64,000 nt of DNA from Streptomyces antibioticus (GCF_001514065.1 NZ_KQ948430.1:367816-431815); one strand, 5' to 3'; counted from the first letter of the stretch, positions 48,815 to 57,844 are shown. Numbers and translations are program-made. The notes: generated by a model from the sequence alone, not told the origin.

Positions 48815-50152
48815 TCACTCCTCCAGGTCGGGCAGGCGGGCCGGGGCCGGGCTGATGCGTTCGCCGTGCTGGTCGAAGACGAACAGGTGGGCGAGGTCGA
48901 CGAGAAGGGGGACGTGCATGCCGTGGCGGAGCTGGAGGTCGGGGGTGGTGCGGACGATCAGGTCGCCCGGGAGGCGGCCCTCCGCGGGCGCCGGGGTCGG
49001 CTCGGCCGGGTGGTCCAGGACCACGACCGGGCCCGCGCGCAGGGCGTCGGCGCGCTGCCGGAGCCGGTCCAGGACGCCGGTACCGCCCTCGCGGCGGCGG
49101 CGCCGGGCCGGACGGGCCGCGGGGCGCGGAGCCTCCAGGTCGGGTACGACGGCCGGGCGGGAGCCGGTGTTGAAGTGGACGAGGTTCTCATGGCCCTGGA
49201 ACTCCACGTGCTCCACGAGACCGGTGAGCGGCATCTCGCCGGGGCGGGCCGCGGACGGCTTGGCGATGCGCACCGCCTCCGAGCGCAAACCGACGATGAC
49301 CTCACGACCCTGCTGGACGCGCAGCAACTGGTGGTCGAGGGACAGGGGTTCGGGCAGCCGGAGATACTGCTTGCCGAGGCTGATGGTCATCGCGCCGTCC
49401 AACGGGGCGCGGACTAGGCCCTGGAGGAGGTTGATCCGCGGGGTGCCGATGAAGGCGGCGACGAAGACGTTGCGGGGCAGCGCGTAGACCTCGCGCGGGC
49501 TGCCGACCTGTTGCAGGACGCCGCCGCGCAGGACGGCGACCCGGTCGCCGAGCGACATGGCCTCGGCCTGGTCGTGGGTGACGTAGACCGTGGTGACGCC
49601 CAACTCCCGGGTGAGTGCGGAGATTTCGGCGCGCAGGTGGTTGCGGAGCTTGGCGTCGAGGTTGGACAGCGGCTCGTCCATCAGGAACGCCGAGGGGTGG
49701 CGGGCGATGGCCCGGCCCATCGCGACGCGCTGGCGTTCACCGCCGGAGAGCTGGGCGGGAAAGCGGTCGAGGAGCTCCTCGATGCCGAGCATGCGGGCGG
49801 TGGCGTCCACGCGCGGGCGCGGGTCCGCGCCGGGGGCCTCGATGCGCAGCGGGAAGCCGATGTTGTCGCGGCTGGTCATGCTCGGGTACAGGGCGAAGTT
49901 CTGGAAGACCATCGCGATGTCCCGGCCGGACGGCGGGAGGTCGTTGGCGAACTCGCCGTCGAGGAGCAGGTCGCCCTCGTCGATGTCCTCCAGCCCGGCG
50001 ATCATCCTGAGGACGGTGGACTTGCCGCAGCCGGACGGTCCCAGCAGCACGAGGAACTCGCCCGGGGCGATGTCCAGCGTCAGCCGGTCCACCACCCGGG
50101 TGCCTCGCGTATAGCTCTTGCTCACGTCGTGCAGAGAGATGGCGCGTGTCAT
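48815..50152 (-). CDS. MsiK/UgpC-like sugar ABC transporter ATPase with Arg-rich insertion
   Basis: A 445-residue ATPase that would energise carbohydrate importers. Walker A GPSGCGKST (38-46), Q-loop Gln84, signature LSGGERQ (135-141), Walker B AFLMDEP (155-161) and the H-loop in YVTHDQAEA are intact. The C-terminal MalK/UgpC-type TOBE region starts near 270. After about residue 345 it has an inserted segment with EAPRPAARPARRRRREGG and Pro/Ala text before the last TOBE strand (IVRTTPDLQLRHGMHVPLLVDLAHL, in parts). The family is usually 360-380 residues long. No permease genes adjoin, so it may serve several importers, as MsiK does. Confidence 0.92.
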   Translation of the reverse strand: MTRAISLHDVSKSYTRGTRVVDRLTLDIAPGEFLVLLGPSGCGKSTVLRMIAGLEDIDEGDLLLDGEFANDLPPSGRDIAMVFQNFALYPSMTSRDNIGFPLRIEAPGADPRPRVDATARMLGIEELLDRFPAQLSGGERQRVAMGRAIARHPSAFLMDEPLSNLDAKLRNHLRAEISALTRELGVTTVYVTHDQAEAMSLGDRVAVLRGGVLQQVGSPREVYALPRNVFVAAFIGTPRINLLQGLVRAPLDGAMTISLGKQYLRLPEPLSLDHQLLRVQQGREVIVGLRSEAVRIAKPSAARPGEMPLTGLVEHVEFQGHENLVHFNTGSRPAVVPDLEAPRPAARPARRRRREGGTGVLDRLRQRADALRAGPVVVLDHPAEPTPAPAEGRLPGDLIVRTTPDLQLRHGMHVPLLVDLAHLFVFDQHGERISPAPARLPDLEE

Positions 50153-50324
50153 GGCAGGGGCCCCCGGGGGCTGACTGAGCGCTGTTCCTCCGTGGCCGAA
50201 TGCCCCGGGCGAGTCGCACGGGGCCTATGGGTCACGGAAGTTAACGGAATGTGTGCGGCCGGGGGAAGAGAATGGGCAGGATCGGACGGCACGGTCCAGC
50301 AGGTGAGAAACCGGACGGCCAGAT

Positions 50325-51365
50325 TCAGTGCCGGGCGGGCGCCTCCCGGGTCGCCACCAGGTGGGCGAAGACGACCAGGTTGCCCGAATAGCCTTTTCTG
50401 CGGTCGTAGGAGCCACCGCAGGTGATGAGCCGCAGCTCGGGGCGGCCTCGGGCGCCGTACACCTCCCGGTCGGGGAAGTGCGCCTTCTCGAACTCCCGGA
50501 CGGCGTCGACGGTGTATACGGCGGTACGACCGTCCGCCCGCCGCACCTCGATCAGACGTCCGCGTTTCAGCTCGGACAGGCCCGCGAAGACCGCGCCGCC
50601 GGTGTCGGTGTCCAGATGGCCCACGGCCACGGCGGTTCCCTGACCGCCGGGAGCGGGGCCGTCCCGGTACCAGCCCACGAGGTTCGGATCGTCACCCGGC
50701 GGTGCCCCCAGGCGCCGGTTCCGGTCGAGGCGCAGGTCCGTGACCGGGGCGTCGACGTCCAGGTACGGGATGAGGATCCGGGTGGCCCGGGAGCGCGGCA
50801 GGGGGCGGAGCGTCGGAGCCGCCCGAGGGCGGGGCGGCCGTGCGCGCTGCCCGCCGGGGCGGGCCGACCGGGCCGGTGCCGGGCGCGCGCCGGGAGTGGT
50901 CGCCGGGTGGCCGGGACGGGGCGCGTCGGTGGCGGTCGGCGGGCGCCCTGCGCTGTCGGCGCCCGGAGTGCCCGGAGCACCGTTGGCCCCGGGGGCGGCC
51001 GAGGGGGTGGGCGGCAGGTGCAGGCCGGTGCCTCTGGCGGGCAGCTCCTCAAGCGCAGCGCCCGCCTCGCCCCGTACGCCCGGGGCTCCGGCGGCACGCG
51101 ACCCACCGGCCGCGCCCGCCTCACCCACGGGCCCCGACCCACCATCGGCCCCCGGCCCGCCCGCAGTCCCCCGCCCGGCGGCGGCGACCGTCTCGTCGGG
51201 CGCCGCCGCCCCACCGGGATCCTCGTCGTGCGTCCACAGCACGCCGGCCAGGATCAGGCACCCGGCCACCGCCGCCGTCCGCGCCAGCCGGTAGGCACGC
51301 GTCGGGCGCCGTGGTCCGGGCCGGTGCCCGCGCCCAGGCGCGCTCCCGGGACTGCTACGCGCCAT
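50325..51365 (-). CDS. Class F sortase
   Basis: A 346-residue membrane-anchored transpeptidase. A short cytoplasmic N-terminus, a transmembrane helix (TAAVAGCLILAGVLW), then a ~150-residue Gly/Ala/Pro-rich linker lead to the sortase domain (about 200-340). The catalytic His is in VGHLDT, the Cys in LITCGG and the Arg in the later KGYSGNLVVFAHL region. Class F sortases of actinobacteria are poorly studied. Its ATG at 51365 overlaps the stop of the upstream surface-protein gene, so the two are coupled, and that protein is the obvious candidate substrate. The linker suggests it spans the cell wall. Confidence 0.92.
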   Translation of the reverse strand: MARSSPGSAPGRGHRPGPRRPTRAYRLARTAAVAGCLILAGVLWTHDEDPGGAAAPDETVAAAGRGTAGGPGADGGSGPVGEAGAAGGSRAAGAPGVRGEAGAALEELPARGTGLHLPPTPSAAPGANGAPGTPGADSAGRPPTATDAPRPGHPATTPGARPAPARSARPGGQRARPPRPRAAPTLRPLPRSRATRILIPYLDVDAPVTDLRLDRNRRLGAPPGDDPNLVGWYRDGPAPGGQGTAVAVGHLDTDTGGAVFAGLSELKRGRLIEVRRADGRTAVYTVDAVREFEKAHFPDREVYGARGRPELRLITCGGSYDRRKGYSGNLVVFAHLVATREAPARH

Positions 51366-51993
51366 GCGGGCGACGGCGAAGCCGCAGCCACACCGCGCCG
51401 CCGGCCGCGGCCAGACCCACGGCCGCCGCACCGGCGACCGGCCCCATCGCCGCGTCCCGGGCGAGTCCGCCACCGCCGGCCGGCGGGCCGCCGTTGGGGC
51501 CGCCCGGGCCGCCGCCCGGCCTCGTCGCGGTCGGGGTCGGGGTCGGGCTGGCGCTCGGGCTCGTGCAGTCGACGGTGAACACCTTCTGCTTGCCCGCGCC
51601 CTGCCAGTTGTCGCCCTTCCAGACGAGCTTGTACAGCCCGTCGGGCAGCGTCAGCGTCCCGGTGTGCGCGGCGCCATTGGCGTCTGCCGTGGCGCTGCCC
51701 GAGAGGTGCCCGGTGCCCGCGTTCGGTCCGTTGCCCTGCCCGTCGATGGTGTAGGTGAAGTGCTCAAGAGCGTCGAAGTTGAGGGCGTCCAGATAGAACT
51801 CACAGACCTTCGGCTCGTTCCTGGGGTCGCCGGGGTCCGTGTCGGGGTTGTGGATCTTGACGTCTCCGTTGTCGCCGGGAGCCGCCGCTGCGGTGCCGGG
51901 TACGCCGATCAGTACGGTGCCGGCAGCGACGGTGAGCGCGGCGAGGGCGGCTGTACGGCCGCTGGCGCGGCGGGGACGGGCGGCGATGGGCAT
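51355..51993 (-). CDS. Secreted surface protein, probable partner or substrate of the class F sortase
   Basis: A 212-residue protein. The ATG at 51993 has GGAGG 7 nt before it. A signal peptide (about 12-37) is followed by a beta-rich domain (about 40-145) with an invariant-looking YLDALNFDALEHFTYTIDG strand and a Cys pair (Cys in VCEFYLD and VDCTSP). Then comes a Ser/Pro/Thr/Gly linker and a C-terminal hydrophobic helix ending RLRRRPHGA. A classical LPXTG or LAXTG is missing; the text before the helix is GGGLARDAAMGP. It may be anchored by the adjacent sortase through a non-standard signal, or simply stay in the membrane. Confidence 0.85.
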   Translation of the reverse strand: MPIAARPRRASGRTAALAALTVAAGTVLIGVPGTAAAAPGDNGDVKIHNPDTDPGDPRNEPKVCEFYLDALNFDALEHFTYTIDGQGNGPNAGTGHLSGSATADANGAAHTGTLTLPDGLYKLVWKGDNWQGAGKQKVFTVDCTSPSASPTPTPTATRPGGGPGGPNGGPPAGGGGLARDAAMGPVAGAAAVGLAAAGGAVWLRLRRRPHGA

Positions 51994-52095
51994 GCGCAAT
52001 TCCTCCGAGTCAGGCGATTTTCATACAAATCGCATCGCGTCTGACTCTGTGTCACATGTGCTGGCTCATGTGTGAGGACACGGCCCGACACACCG

Positions 52096-53334
52096 TCAGG
52101 CGTCCTCCGTACGGCCCACCGCCGCCCCCGAACGGCGGTCCCCCGGCGCCGCCCCCGCCGCCCCAACCGGCCGCGCCGGCGACCGCAGCGCCACCCCCGC
52201 CGACAGGAGCAGCAGCGCGCCCAGCATCACGAAGGGAGCTGCCACGCCCGCGACGCCCGCGACCAGGCCCGCCGTGGCCGGTGCGGCGACCTGGCCGAGG
52301 CGGTTGCCGGTCAGGCGCAGGGCGAGGGCGGTGGAGCGGGCGCCGTCGGGGGCCGCCTGCACGACCGTCGTCATGGACAGCGGCTGCCCGACGCCGAGGC
52401 AGAAGCCGAGCACGGCCAGCATCAGCGCGAGCGCCCACACCGGCACCGGCAGGGCGATCCCGGCGCACACCACGGCCGCCAGCAGACAGGTGACCGTCAG
52501 CAGCATGGCGCGGCCCAGCAGCCGCAGCAGCGGGGTCAGCACCAGCCGGCAGGCGATCGTGGCCGCCGCGCGGAGGCTGAGCAGGAGGCCGATCACGGAC
52601 GGGGCGATGCCCCGGTGCTCGCCGACCACCGGAAGGTAGGCGGTGAGGATGTCGGTCGCGGAGAGGACCGCGAGGCTGATGAAGATGCCGGCCGGGACGC
52701 CCCTGGCCCGCAGGATGCGCCCGACGGGGACCCGGTCGCCGTGCTCCGTACGGGACTTGACCGCCGTACGGTCCTCGATGCGCCACAGCGAGGTGAACGC
52801 GACCGCGGCGCCCGCCCCGGCGACGAACAGGGCGAGCGCGCTGGTGCCGGCCATGTCCTTGCCGCCGATGAGCGCGCCCGCGGCGACCGGGCCGACGAGC
52901 TGGCCGAGGGAGGCGCCGATGGTGAAGTGGCCGAAGTTGCGGTCCTGTTCGTGCGGGGCGGACTGGCGGGCGACCAGGGACTGGGCGCCGATCACGAAGC
53001 AGAGGTGGCCGAGGCCCATCACCCCGCTCCAGATCGCCATCGCCCACAGGGAGTCGGCGGCACCGCTCAGGGCGCAGCCGCCCGCTATCAGGACCACGCC
53101 GACGGGCAGCAGGGGGGCGCAGCGGCCGTGGTCGGTGCGCCGGCCCAGCGGGACCGCGGCGAAGAGCGGGAGCAGGGCGTAGACCCCCGCGATGACGCCG
53201 ATGGCCTGTTCGTCCGCGCCCAGCGCGAGGGCCCGGTAGGAGACGGCGGGCCGGGCCATCGACACCGCCCCCTGCGCGAAGCTGAAGGCGATGACGAGGC
53301 GGAGCAGCCAGCCGCGGTTCCTGCCGGGCACCAT
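52096..53334 (-). CDS. MFS transporter
   Basis: A 412-residue protein with 12 hydrophobic helices. It starts MVPGRNRGWLLRLVIAFSFAQGAVSMARPAVSYRA. The loop between helices 2 and 3 reads VPLGRRTDHGRCAPLLPVG, the MFS G-R-x-x-D-x-x-G-R motif, and helix 4 carries SLVARQSAPHEQDRNFGHF-type cytoplasmic text. It is an exporter-type MFS; the substrate is unknown. It begins 22 bp after the citrate symporter on the same strand and may be cotranscribed with it. Confidence 0.9.
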   Translation of the reverse strand: MVPGRNRGWLLRLVIAFSFAQGAVSMARPAVSYRALALGADEQAIGVIAGVYALLPLFAAVPLGRRTDHGRCAPLLPVGVVLIAGGCALSGAADSLWAMAIWSGVMGLGHLCFVIGAQSLVARQSAPHEQDRNFGHFTIGASLGQLVGPVAAGALIGGKDMAGTSALALFVAGAGAAVAFTSLWRIEDRTAVKSRTEHGDRVPVGRILRARGVPAGIFISLAVLSATDILTAYLPVVGEHRGIAPSVIGLLLSLRAAATIACRLVLTPLLRLLGRAMLLTVTCLLAAVVCAGIALPVPVWALALMLAVLGFCLGVGQPLSMTTVVQAAPDGARSTALALRLTGNRLGQVAAPATAGLVAGVAGVAAPFVMLGALLLLSAGVALRSPARPVGAAGAAPGDRRSGAAVGRTEDA

Positions 53335-53356
53335 GATGGGGTTCTCCCTGTGAGGG

Positions 53357-54766
53357 TCAGATGATGCCGAAGAGGATGCCCGCCGCGAGGATGATCAGGC
53401 AGGTGAGCGCGGCCCACTTGACCACGAACTTCGTGTGGTCGCCGAACTCCACCTTGGCCATGCCGACGAGGACGTAGACGGCCGGGACGAGCGGGCTCGA
53501 CATGTGCAGCGGCTGGCCGACGAGGGAGGCGCGGGCCATCTCCAGCGGCGAGACGCCGTGGGCGGCGCCGGCCTCGGCGAGGACGGGCAGCACGCCGAAG
53601 TAGAAGCCGTCGTTCGACATGAAGTAGGTGAGCGGCAGGCTCAGCACACCGGTGACGAGGGCCATGTGCGGGCCCATGCCGGCGGGGATGACGTCGACCA
53701 TCCAGCGGGCCATGTGGTCGACCATGCCGGTGCCCTGGAGGACGCCGGTGAAGACGGCGGCGGCGAAGACCATGCCGGAGACGTTGAGGACGTTGTCGGC
53801 GTGGGCGGCGAGCCGGGCCTTCTGGTCGGGGATGTGCGGGAAGTTGACGGTGAGGACGAGTGCGGCACCGAGCATGAACAGCACCGGGATCGGCAGCCAC
53901 TCCATGATCATGGCGGTCAGCAGAGTGACGGTGACCAGGGCGTTGAACCAGTACAGCTTGGGACGCAGGGTGGCGCGCTGGGGGTCGAGGACCGTGAAGC
54001 GCTCCTGCTCCTCGTCGTCCTCGGCGTCGGTGCCGGAACCGGAACCGCCGGTAGCGGTCTTACCGGCGCCCGCCGAACCGGAACCGGAACCGGCCCCCAC
54101 GAGAACCGCCTCGGTCTCCTTCTCCTCCACCAGGACCTCGTCCAGCGTGAGCACACCCAGGCGCTTGCGCTCGCGCAGCCCGAAGAAGTACGACATGACG
54201 AACACGCCGACCAGGCCGACCGCGAGGGCCGGGATCATCGGGACGAAGATGTCGCTGGCGTCCAGCTTGAGCGCGGTGGCGGCACGGGCGGTCGGGCCGC
54301 CCCACGGCAGGGTGTTCATCACGCCGTTGGCCATGGCGGCGACACCGGTCATCACGACCAGGCTCATCTTCAGGCGCTTGTACAGCGGGTACATCGCCGA
54401 GACAGTGATCATGAAGGTGGTCGAGCCGTCGCCGTCGAGGGAGACGATCGCGGCGAGGATCGCGGTGCCGACGACGATCCGCATCGGGTCGGCCTTCGCG
54501 AACTTGAGGATGCCTCGCACGATCGGGTCGAAGAGGCCGACGTCGATCATCACACCGAAGTAGACGATCGCGAACATGAGCATCGCCGCGGTGGGGGCGA
54601 GGCTGGTGACGCCGTCGATGACGTAGTCACCGAGCTTGGCGCCCTTACCGACGAACACACAGAACAGTGCGGGGATCAGTACGAGCGCCGCGATCGGCGA
54701 CATCTTCTTCATCATGATCAGGACCAGGAAGGTCGCGATCATGGTGAAGCCGAGGATGGTCAGCAT
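53357..54766 (-). CDS. CitMHS family citrate:H+/divalent-metal symporter
   Basis: A 469-residue permease with 11 to 12 helices. It follows the CitM/CitH family: LIMMKKMSPIAALVLIPALFC, IVSLDGDGSTTFMITVSAMYPLYKRLKM, NTLPWGGPTARAATAL and, in the second half, YFMSNDGFYFGVLPVLAEAGA. Members import citrate complexed with Mg2+, Ca2+ or Fe3+. A cytoplasmic loop (about 215-255) is unusually long and low in complexity (Gly/Ser-rich, then DAEDDEEQ). The upstream gap holds a 9-bp inverted repeat. The downstream MFS gene may be cotranscribed. Confidence 0.93.
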   Translation of the reverse strand: MLTILGFTMIATFLVLIMMKKMSPIAALVLIPALFCVFVGKGAKLGDYVIDGVTSLAPTAAMLMFAIVYFGVMIDVGLFDPIVRGILKFAKADPMRIVVGTAILAAIVSLDGDGSTTFMITVSAMYPLYKRLKMSLVVMTGVAAMANGVMNTLPWGGPTARAATALKLDASDIFVPMIPALAVGLVGVFVMSYFFGLRERKRLGVLTLDEVLVEEKETEAVLVGAGSGSGSAGAGKTATGGSGSGTDAEDDEEQERFTVLDPQRATLRPKLYWFNALVTVTLLTAMIMEWLPIPVLFMLGAALVLTVNFPHIPDQKARLAAHADNVLNVSGMVFAAAVFTGVLQGTGMVDHMARWMVDVIPAGMGPHMALVTGVLSLPLTYFMSNDGFYFGVLPVLAEAGAAHGVSPLEMARASLVGQPLHMSSPLVPAVYVLVGMAKVEFGDHTKFVVKWAALTCLIILAAGILFGII

Positions 54767-54774
54767 GAGTGGAT

Positions 54775-54830
54775 ACCTAACGTTCGCCCTTGAACTCCCA
54801 CCAGGGCCGGCGGTGCGATGGACGTTAGGT
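54775..54830 (-). promoter_or_regulatory. Widely spaced 9-bp inverted repeat before the citrate symporter
   Basis: ACCTAACGT (54775-54783) and ACGTTAGGT (54822-54830) are exact complements, 38 bases apart. They start 9 bp before the symporter ATG. They could pair in the mRNA leader or bind one protein dimer pair on two DNA faces. This is an inference from sequence. Confidence 0.5.
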
Positions 54831-54888
54831 GCCGTCGAGCGGTGTTAACAAGACGTTGACGCGCGAGCAATAAGCGCAAAACTGCAGG

Positions 54889-57120
54889 TCACAGCTTTGT
54901 GATCAATTCGACCGGGACAGCGTTGAGGACCGCGTTGCCTGACAGCGGGTCCAGGAGACGGCCGTCGAGCAGCTGGTTCACGTTGACACCGGGGTCCTGG
55001 GCGGCGTGGTTCATCCGGGTCCCAGGGCGGTCGTGACCCCAGCCGTGCGGGAGGCTGACGACGCCCCGGCGGACGGTGTCGGTGATCTCCACGGGCGCGG
55101 TCACCGCTCCCCCGGCGCCCTTCACGCCGACCGGCTGTCCGTCGACGAGCCCGAGGCCGGCGGCGTCCTCGGGGTGGACGTGCAGGGTGCAACGGTTGGT
55201 GCCGCCGGTGAGGGCGGGGACGTTGTGCATCCAGCTGTTGTTGGAGCGCAGATGGCGGCGGCCGACGAGAACCAGCCCCTCCGCACGCTCGGACATGGCC
55301 TGCCGCAGGCGCGGCAGATCGTCGGCGATCGGCTGCGGCAGCAGCTCCACCTTCCCGCTGCGGGTCTTCAGCGGCTGCGGCAGCCGGGAGGCGAGCGGCC
55401 CGAGGTCGATGCCGTGCGGATGCGCCAGCAGCTTCTCCAGGCTGAGCCCGTCCGGTCGTACGCCGAAGCCGTCGCCGTAGGGGCCGAGGCGCAGCATCAT
55501 GTCGAGCCGTCGCTCGGGGCCGGTGACGCCGGTCAGCAGTCCGGCGAGTTCCTTGGCGTCACGGCCGTGCACCGGTGAGTGCGCCTCCTTGACCGCCTTG
55601 CCGAGGGTCTGTCCGATGACCAGGTCGTCCACGGCCGACGGGTCGGCACCGTGCATGCCGGTCGCGGCGAGGACCAGCCGGGCGAGGATCTCGGTCTCGG
55701 CCATCCGGCCGGGCTCCAGCGGGACGGCGGGGCGGGTGTAGCGGACCTGGTTGCGGACGGCGAGGGTGTTGAAGGCGAAGTCGTGGTGCGGGCTCTGCGA
55801 GGGCGGCGGCGGGGGCAGCACGACGTCGGCGTGGCGCGAGGTCTCGTTGAGGTAGGGGTCGACGCTGACCATGAAGTCGAGCCCGCCGAGGGCCTTGTCG
55901 AGCCGGTCGCCGTCGGGCACCGACAGGACGGGGTTGGCGGCGACGGTGACGACCACGCGGATCGGCTCGCCCTCCTCGGTCGCGGTGTCGATCTCCTCGG
56001 CGAGCGCGGAGATCGGCAGCTCGCCCTTGGCCTCGGGGTGCCGGCTCACCCGGGAGTGCCAGCGCCCGAGCGCGAAGCCGTGGCTGGGTCCGGCGGGCCG
56101 GGGTGTGCGGTCGGTGGCGGCCTGCGGGAAGAGGGCGCCGCCCGGCCGGTCGAGGTTCCCGGTCAGGATGTTCAGTACGTCGACCAGCCAGCTGGCGAGC
56201 GTGCCGTGCGGCACGGTGCAGCTGCCGATGCGGGCGTAGACGGCGGCGGTGGGGGCGGCGGCGAGCTCGCGGGCGAGGACGCGGATGGTGGCGGCGTCGA
56301 CGTCACAGGCGTCGGCGACGGCCTCGGGCGTGAAGTCCTTGACGGAGTCCCGGAGTTCGTCGAGCCCTTGGAGATGCGGGGTCAACTCCCCCGTGTCGAC
56401 GAGGTCTTCCTCGAACAGGGTGTACGTCATCGCCGCGAGCAGCAGCGCGTCGGCGCCGGGGCGGATCGCGAGGTGGCGGTCGGCGAGCTTGGCGGTGCGG
56501 GTGCGGCGCGGGTCGATGACGGTGAGGGTGCCGCCGCGGGCCTTGAGCGCCTTGAGCTTGCCGGGGAAGTCGGGGGCGGTGCACAGACTGCCGTTGGACT
56601 CCAGGGGGTTGGCGCCGATGAGCAGCAGATGGTCGGTGTGGTCGAGGTCGGGCACCGGGATGGCGTTGGCGTCGCCGAAGAGGAGCCCGCTGGAGACGTG
56701 CTTGGGCATCTGGTCGACCGTCGAGGCGGTGAAGACGCTGCGGGTGCCGAGGCCGGCGAGCAGCACCGGCGGGTACAGGGCGCCGGCCATGGTGTGCACG
56801 TTGGGGTTGCCGAGGACGACACCGACGGCGTTCGGCCCGTACCGTTCCACGGCCGTCCTGATCCCGGCGGCGACGGCGTCGAAGGCCTCCTCCCAGCCGG
56901 CCTCGCGCAGCTCGCCGTCCTTGCGGACCAGCGGGGTGCGCAGCCGGTCGGGGTCGCCGTCGACGGCGCCGAAGGAGGCGCCCTTGGGGCAGATGAACCC
57001 CTGACTGAACACGTCGTCGCGATCGCCACGGGCGCCGGTGACCCGGGTCCCCTCGATGGTGAGGGTCAGGCCGCAGGTGGCCTCGCACAGGGGGCAGATA
57101 CGCAGGGCGGTGCGGGACAC
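54889..57120 (-). CDS. Molybdopterin oxidoreductase (formate dehydrogenase-like, FdhF/NarB type)
   Basis: A 743-residue cytoplasmic molybdoenzyme of the DMSO-reductase superfamily. The N-terminal [4Fe-4S] site has Cys9, Cys12, Cys16 and Cys44 (CPLCEATC...CPKG). Molybdopterin-binding blocks follow: GVVLGNPNVH, FTASTVDQMPKHVSSG, LLLIGANPLESNG, VIDPRRTRTAKLADRHLAIRPGAD, and a C-terminal cofactor domain with RRHLRSNNSWMHNVPAL and VNVNQLLDGRLLDPLSG. The absence of a Tat signal and of a ferredoxin domain points to a soluble single-subunit enzyme. The substrate is not readable. The GTG start gives MSRTALRICP. An 18-bp operator lies 38 nt upstream. Confidence 0.9.
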   Translation of the reverse strand: MSRTALRICPLCEATCGLTLTIEGTRVTGARGDRDDVFSQGFICPKGASFGAVDGDPDRLRTPLVRKDGELREAGWEEAFDAVAAGIRTAVERYGPNAVGVVLGNPNVHTMAGALYPPVLLAGLGTRSVFTASTVDQMPKHVSSGLLFGDANAIPVPDLDHTDHLLLIGANPLESNGSLCTAPDFPGKLKALKARGGTLTVIDPRRTRTAKLADRHLAIRPGADALLLAAMTYTLFEEDLVDTGELTPHLQGLDELRDSVKDFTPEAVADACDVDAATIRVLARELAAAPTAAVYARIGSCTVPHGTLASWLVDVLNILTGNLDRPGGALFPQAATDRTPRPAGPSHGFALGRWHSRVSRHPEAKGELPISALAEEIDTATEEGEPIRVVVTVAANPVLSVPDGDRLDKALGGLDFMVSVDPYLNETSRHADVVLPPPPPSQSPHHDFAFNTLAVRNQVRYTRPAVPLEPGRMAETEILARLVLAATGMHGADPSAVDDLVIGQTLGKAVKEAHSPVHGRDAKELAGLLTGVTGPERRLDMMLRLGPYGDGFGVRPDGLSLEKLLAHPHGIDLGPLASRLPQPLKTRSGKVELLPQPIADDLPRLRQAMSERAEGLVLVGRRHLRSNNSWMHNVPALTGGTNRCTLHVHPEDAAGLGLVDGQPVGVKGAGGAVTAPVEITDTVRRGVVSLPHGWGHDRPGTRMNHAAQDPGVNVNQLLDGRLLDPLSGNAVLNAVPVELITKL

Positions 57121-57158
57121 GGGTCCTCCCGGGGCAGCGGTGCCTGTCGCGGCCGAGC

Positions 57159-57176
57159 ATACCGACCAGTAGGCAT
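57159..57176 (-). promoter_or_regulatory. 18-bp TetR-type operator, site D
   Basis: ATACCGACCAGTAGGCAT matches site A (24657) at 16 of 18 positions and lies 38 nt before the molybdoenzyme start, between it and a TetR gene. Confidence 0.6.
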
Positions 57177-57214
57177 GTAGGGGAGCCCCTACGCGGGGAC
57201 CGTGCGGGCCGCGG

Positions 57215-57844
57215 TCAGTCCAGCACGCGCGCCAGATACGCCCGCAGCATCTCCCGCGCCTCCGCGATGATCCGCTCGTCGCCCTCCGGTGCCACCCGGA
57301 AGGACAGGTGGACGAGGGTGTCCGCGGTCTCCACGGCGATCAGGAAGGTGCGGCGCAGATCCTCGTCCGGGTCCCGGCCGATGTACCCGGAGAGCAGGTC
57401 CGTGAGGCGGTCGGCGACGCGGTGGTTGGGTTCGGCGCGGGAGCCCACGGGGATCTGGTTGCCGAAGTCGACGAGGGAGAAGCCGGGCATGGTGCGTTTC
57501 ATGGCCAGGTACTCGTCGAGGACGGCGTCCAGGGCGTCCCGCCAGCCTCCGTCGGCGTCCTTGAGGCGTTCGCCGACCTGCTCGGTGAAGCGTTCGAGGT
57601 TGCGCTGGGCGAGGGCGTCGGCCATCTGCCGTTTGTTGCCGAAGAAGCGGTACACGGAGCCGATGGGGACGCCGGCCCGCTGGGCGACGGCCCGGGTGCT
57701 CAGGTCGTCGTAGCCCACCTCGTCGAGGAGGTCGGCGCAGGCGTCGAGAATCCTGGTCAGCCGCTCGGCGCTGCGCCGCTGCACGGGCGCTCGGCGCAGC
57801 GATGTCTCGGGAGTCGCGGGTGTCGCGTGGGGCACGGGCTTCAT
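57215..57844 (-). CDS. TetR family regulator
   Basis: A 209-residue repressor. Its HTH lies at about residues 30-75 (LTRILDACADLLDEVGYDDLSTRAVAQRAGVPIGSVYRFFGNKRQM, in parts). The C-terminal domain has DEYLAMKRTMPGFSLVDFGNQIP. The ATG at 57844 overlaps the stop of the lipoprotein gene (ATGA). It precedes the molybdoenzyme by a 94-bp gap that contains operator D, so it may control the enzyme. A similar operator occurs in three other places, where other TetR genes are closer. Confidence 0.9.
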   Translation of the reverse strand: MKPVPHATPATPETSLRRAPVQRRSAERLTRILDACADLLDEVGYDDLSTRAVAQRAGVPIGSVYRFFGNKRQMADALAQRNLERFTEQVGERLKDADGGWRDALDAVLDEYLAMKRTMPGFSLVDFGNQIPVGSRAEPNHRVADRLTDLLSGYIGRDPDEDLRRTFLIAVETADTLVHLSFRVAPEGDERIIAEAREMLRAYLARVLD

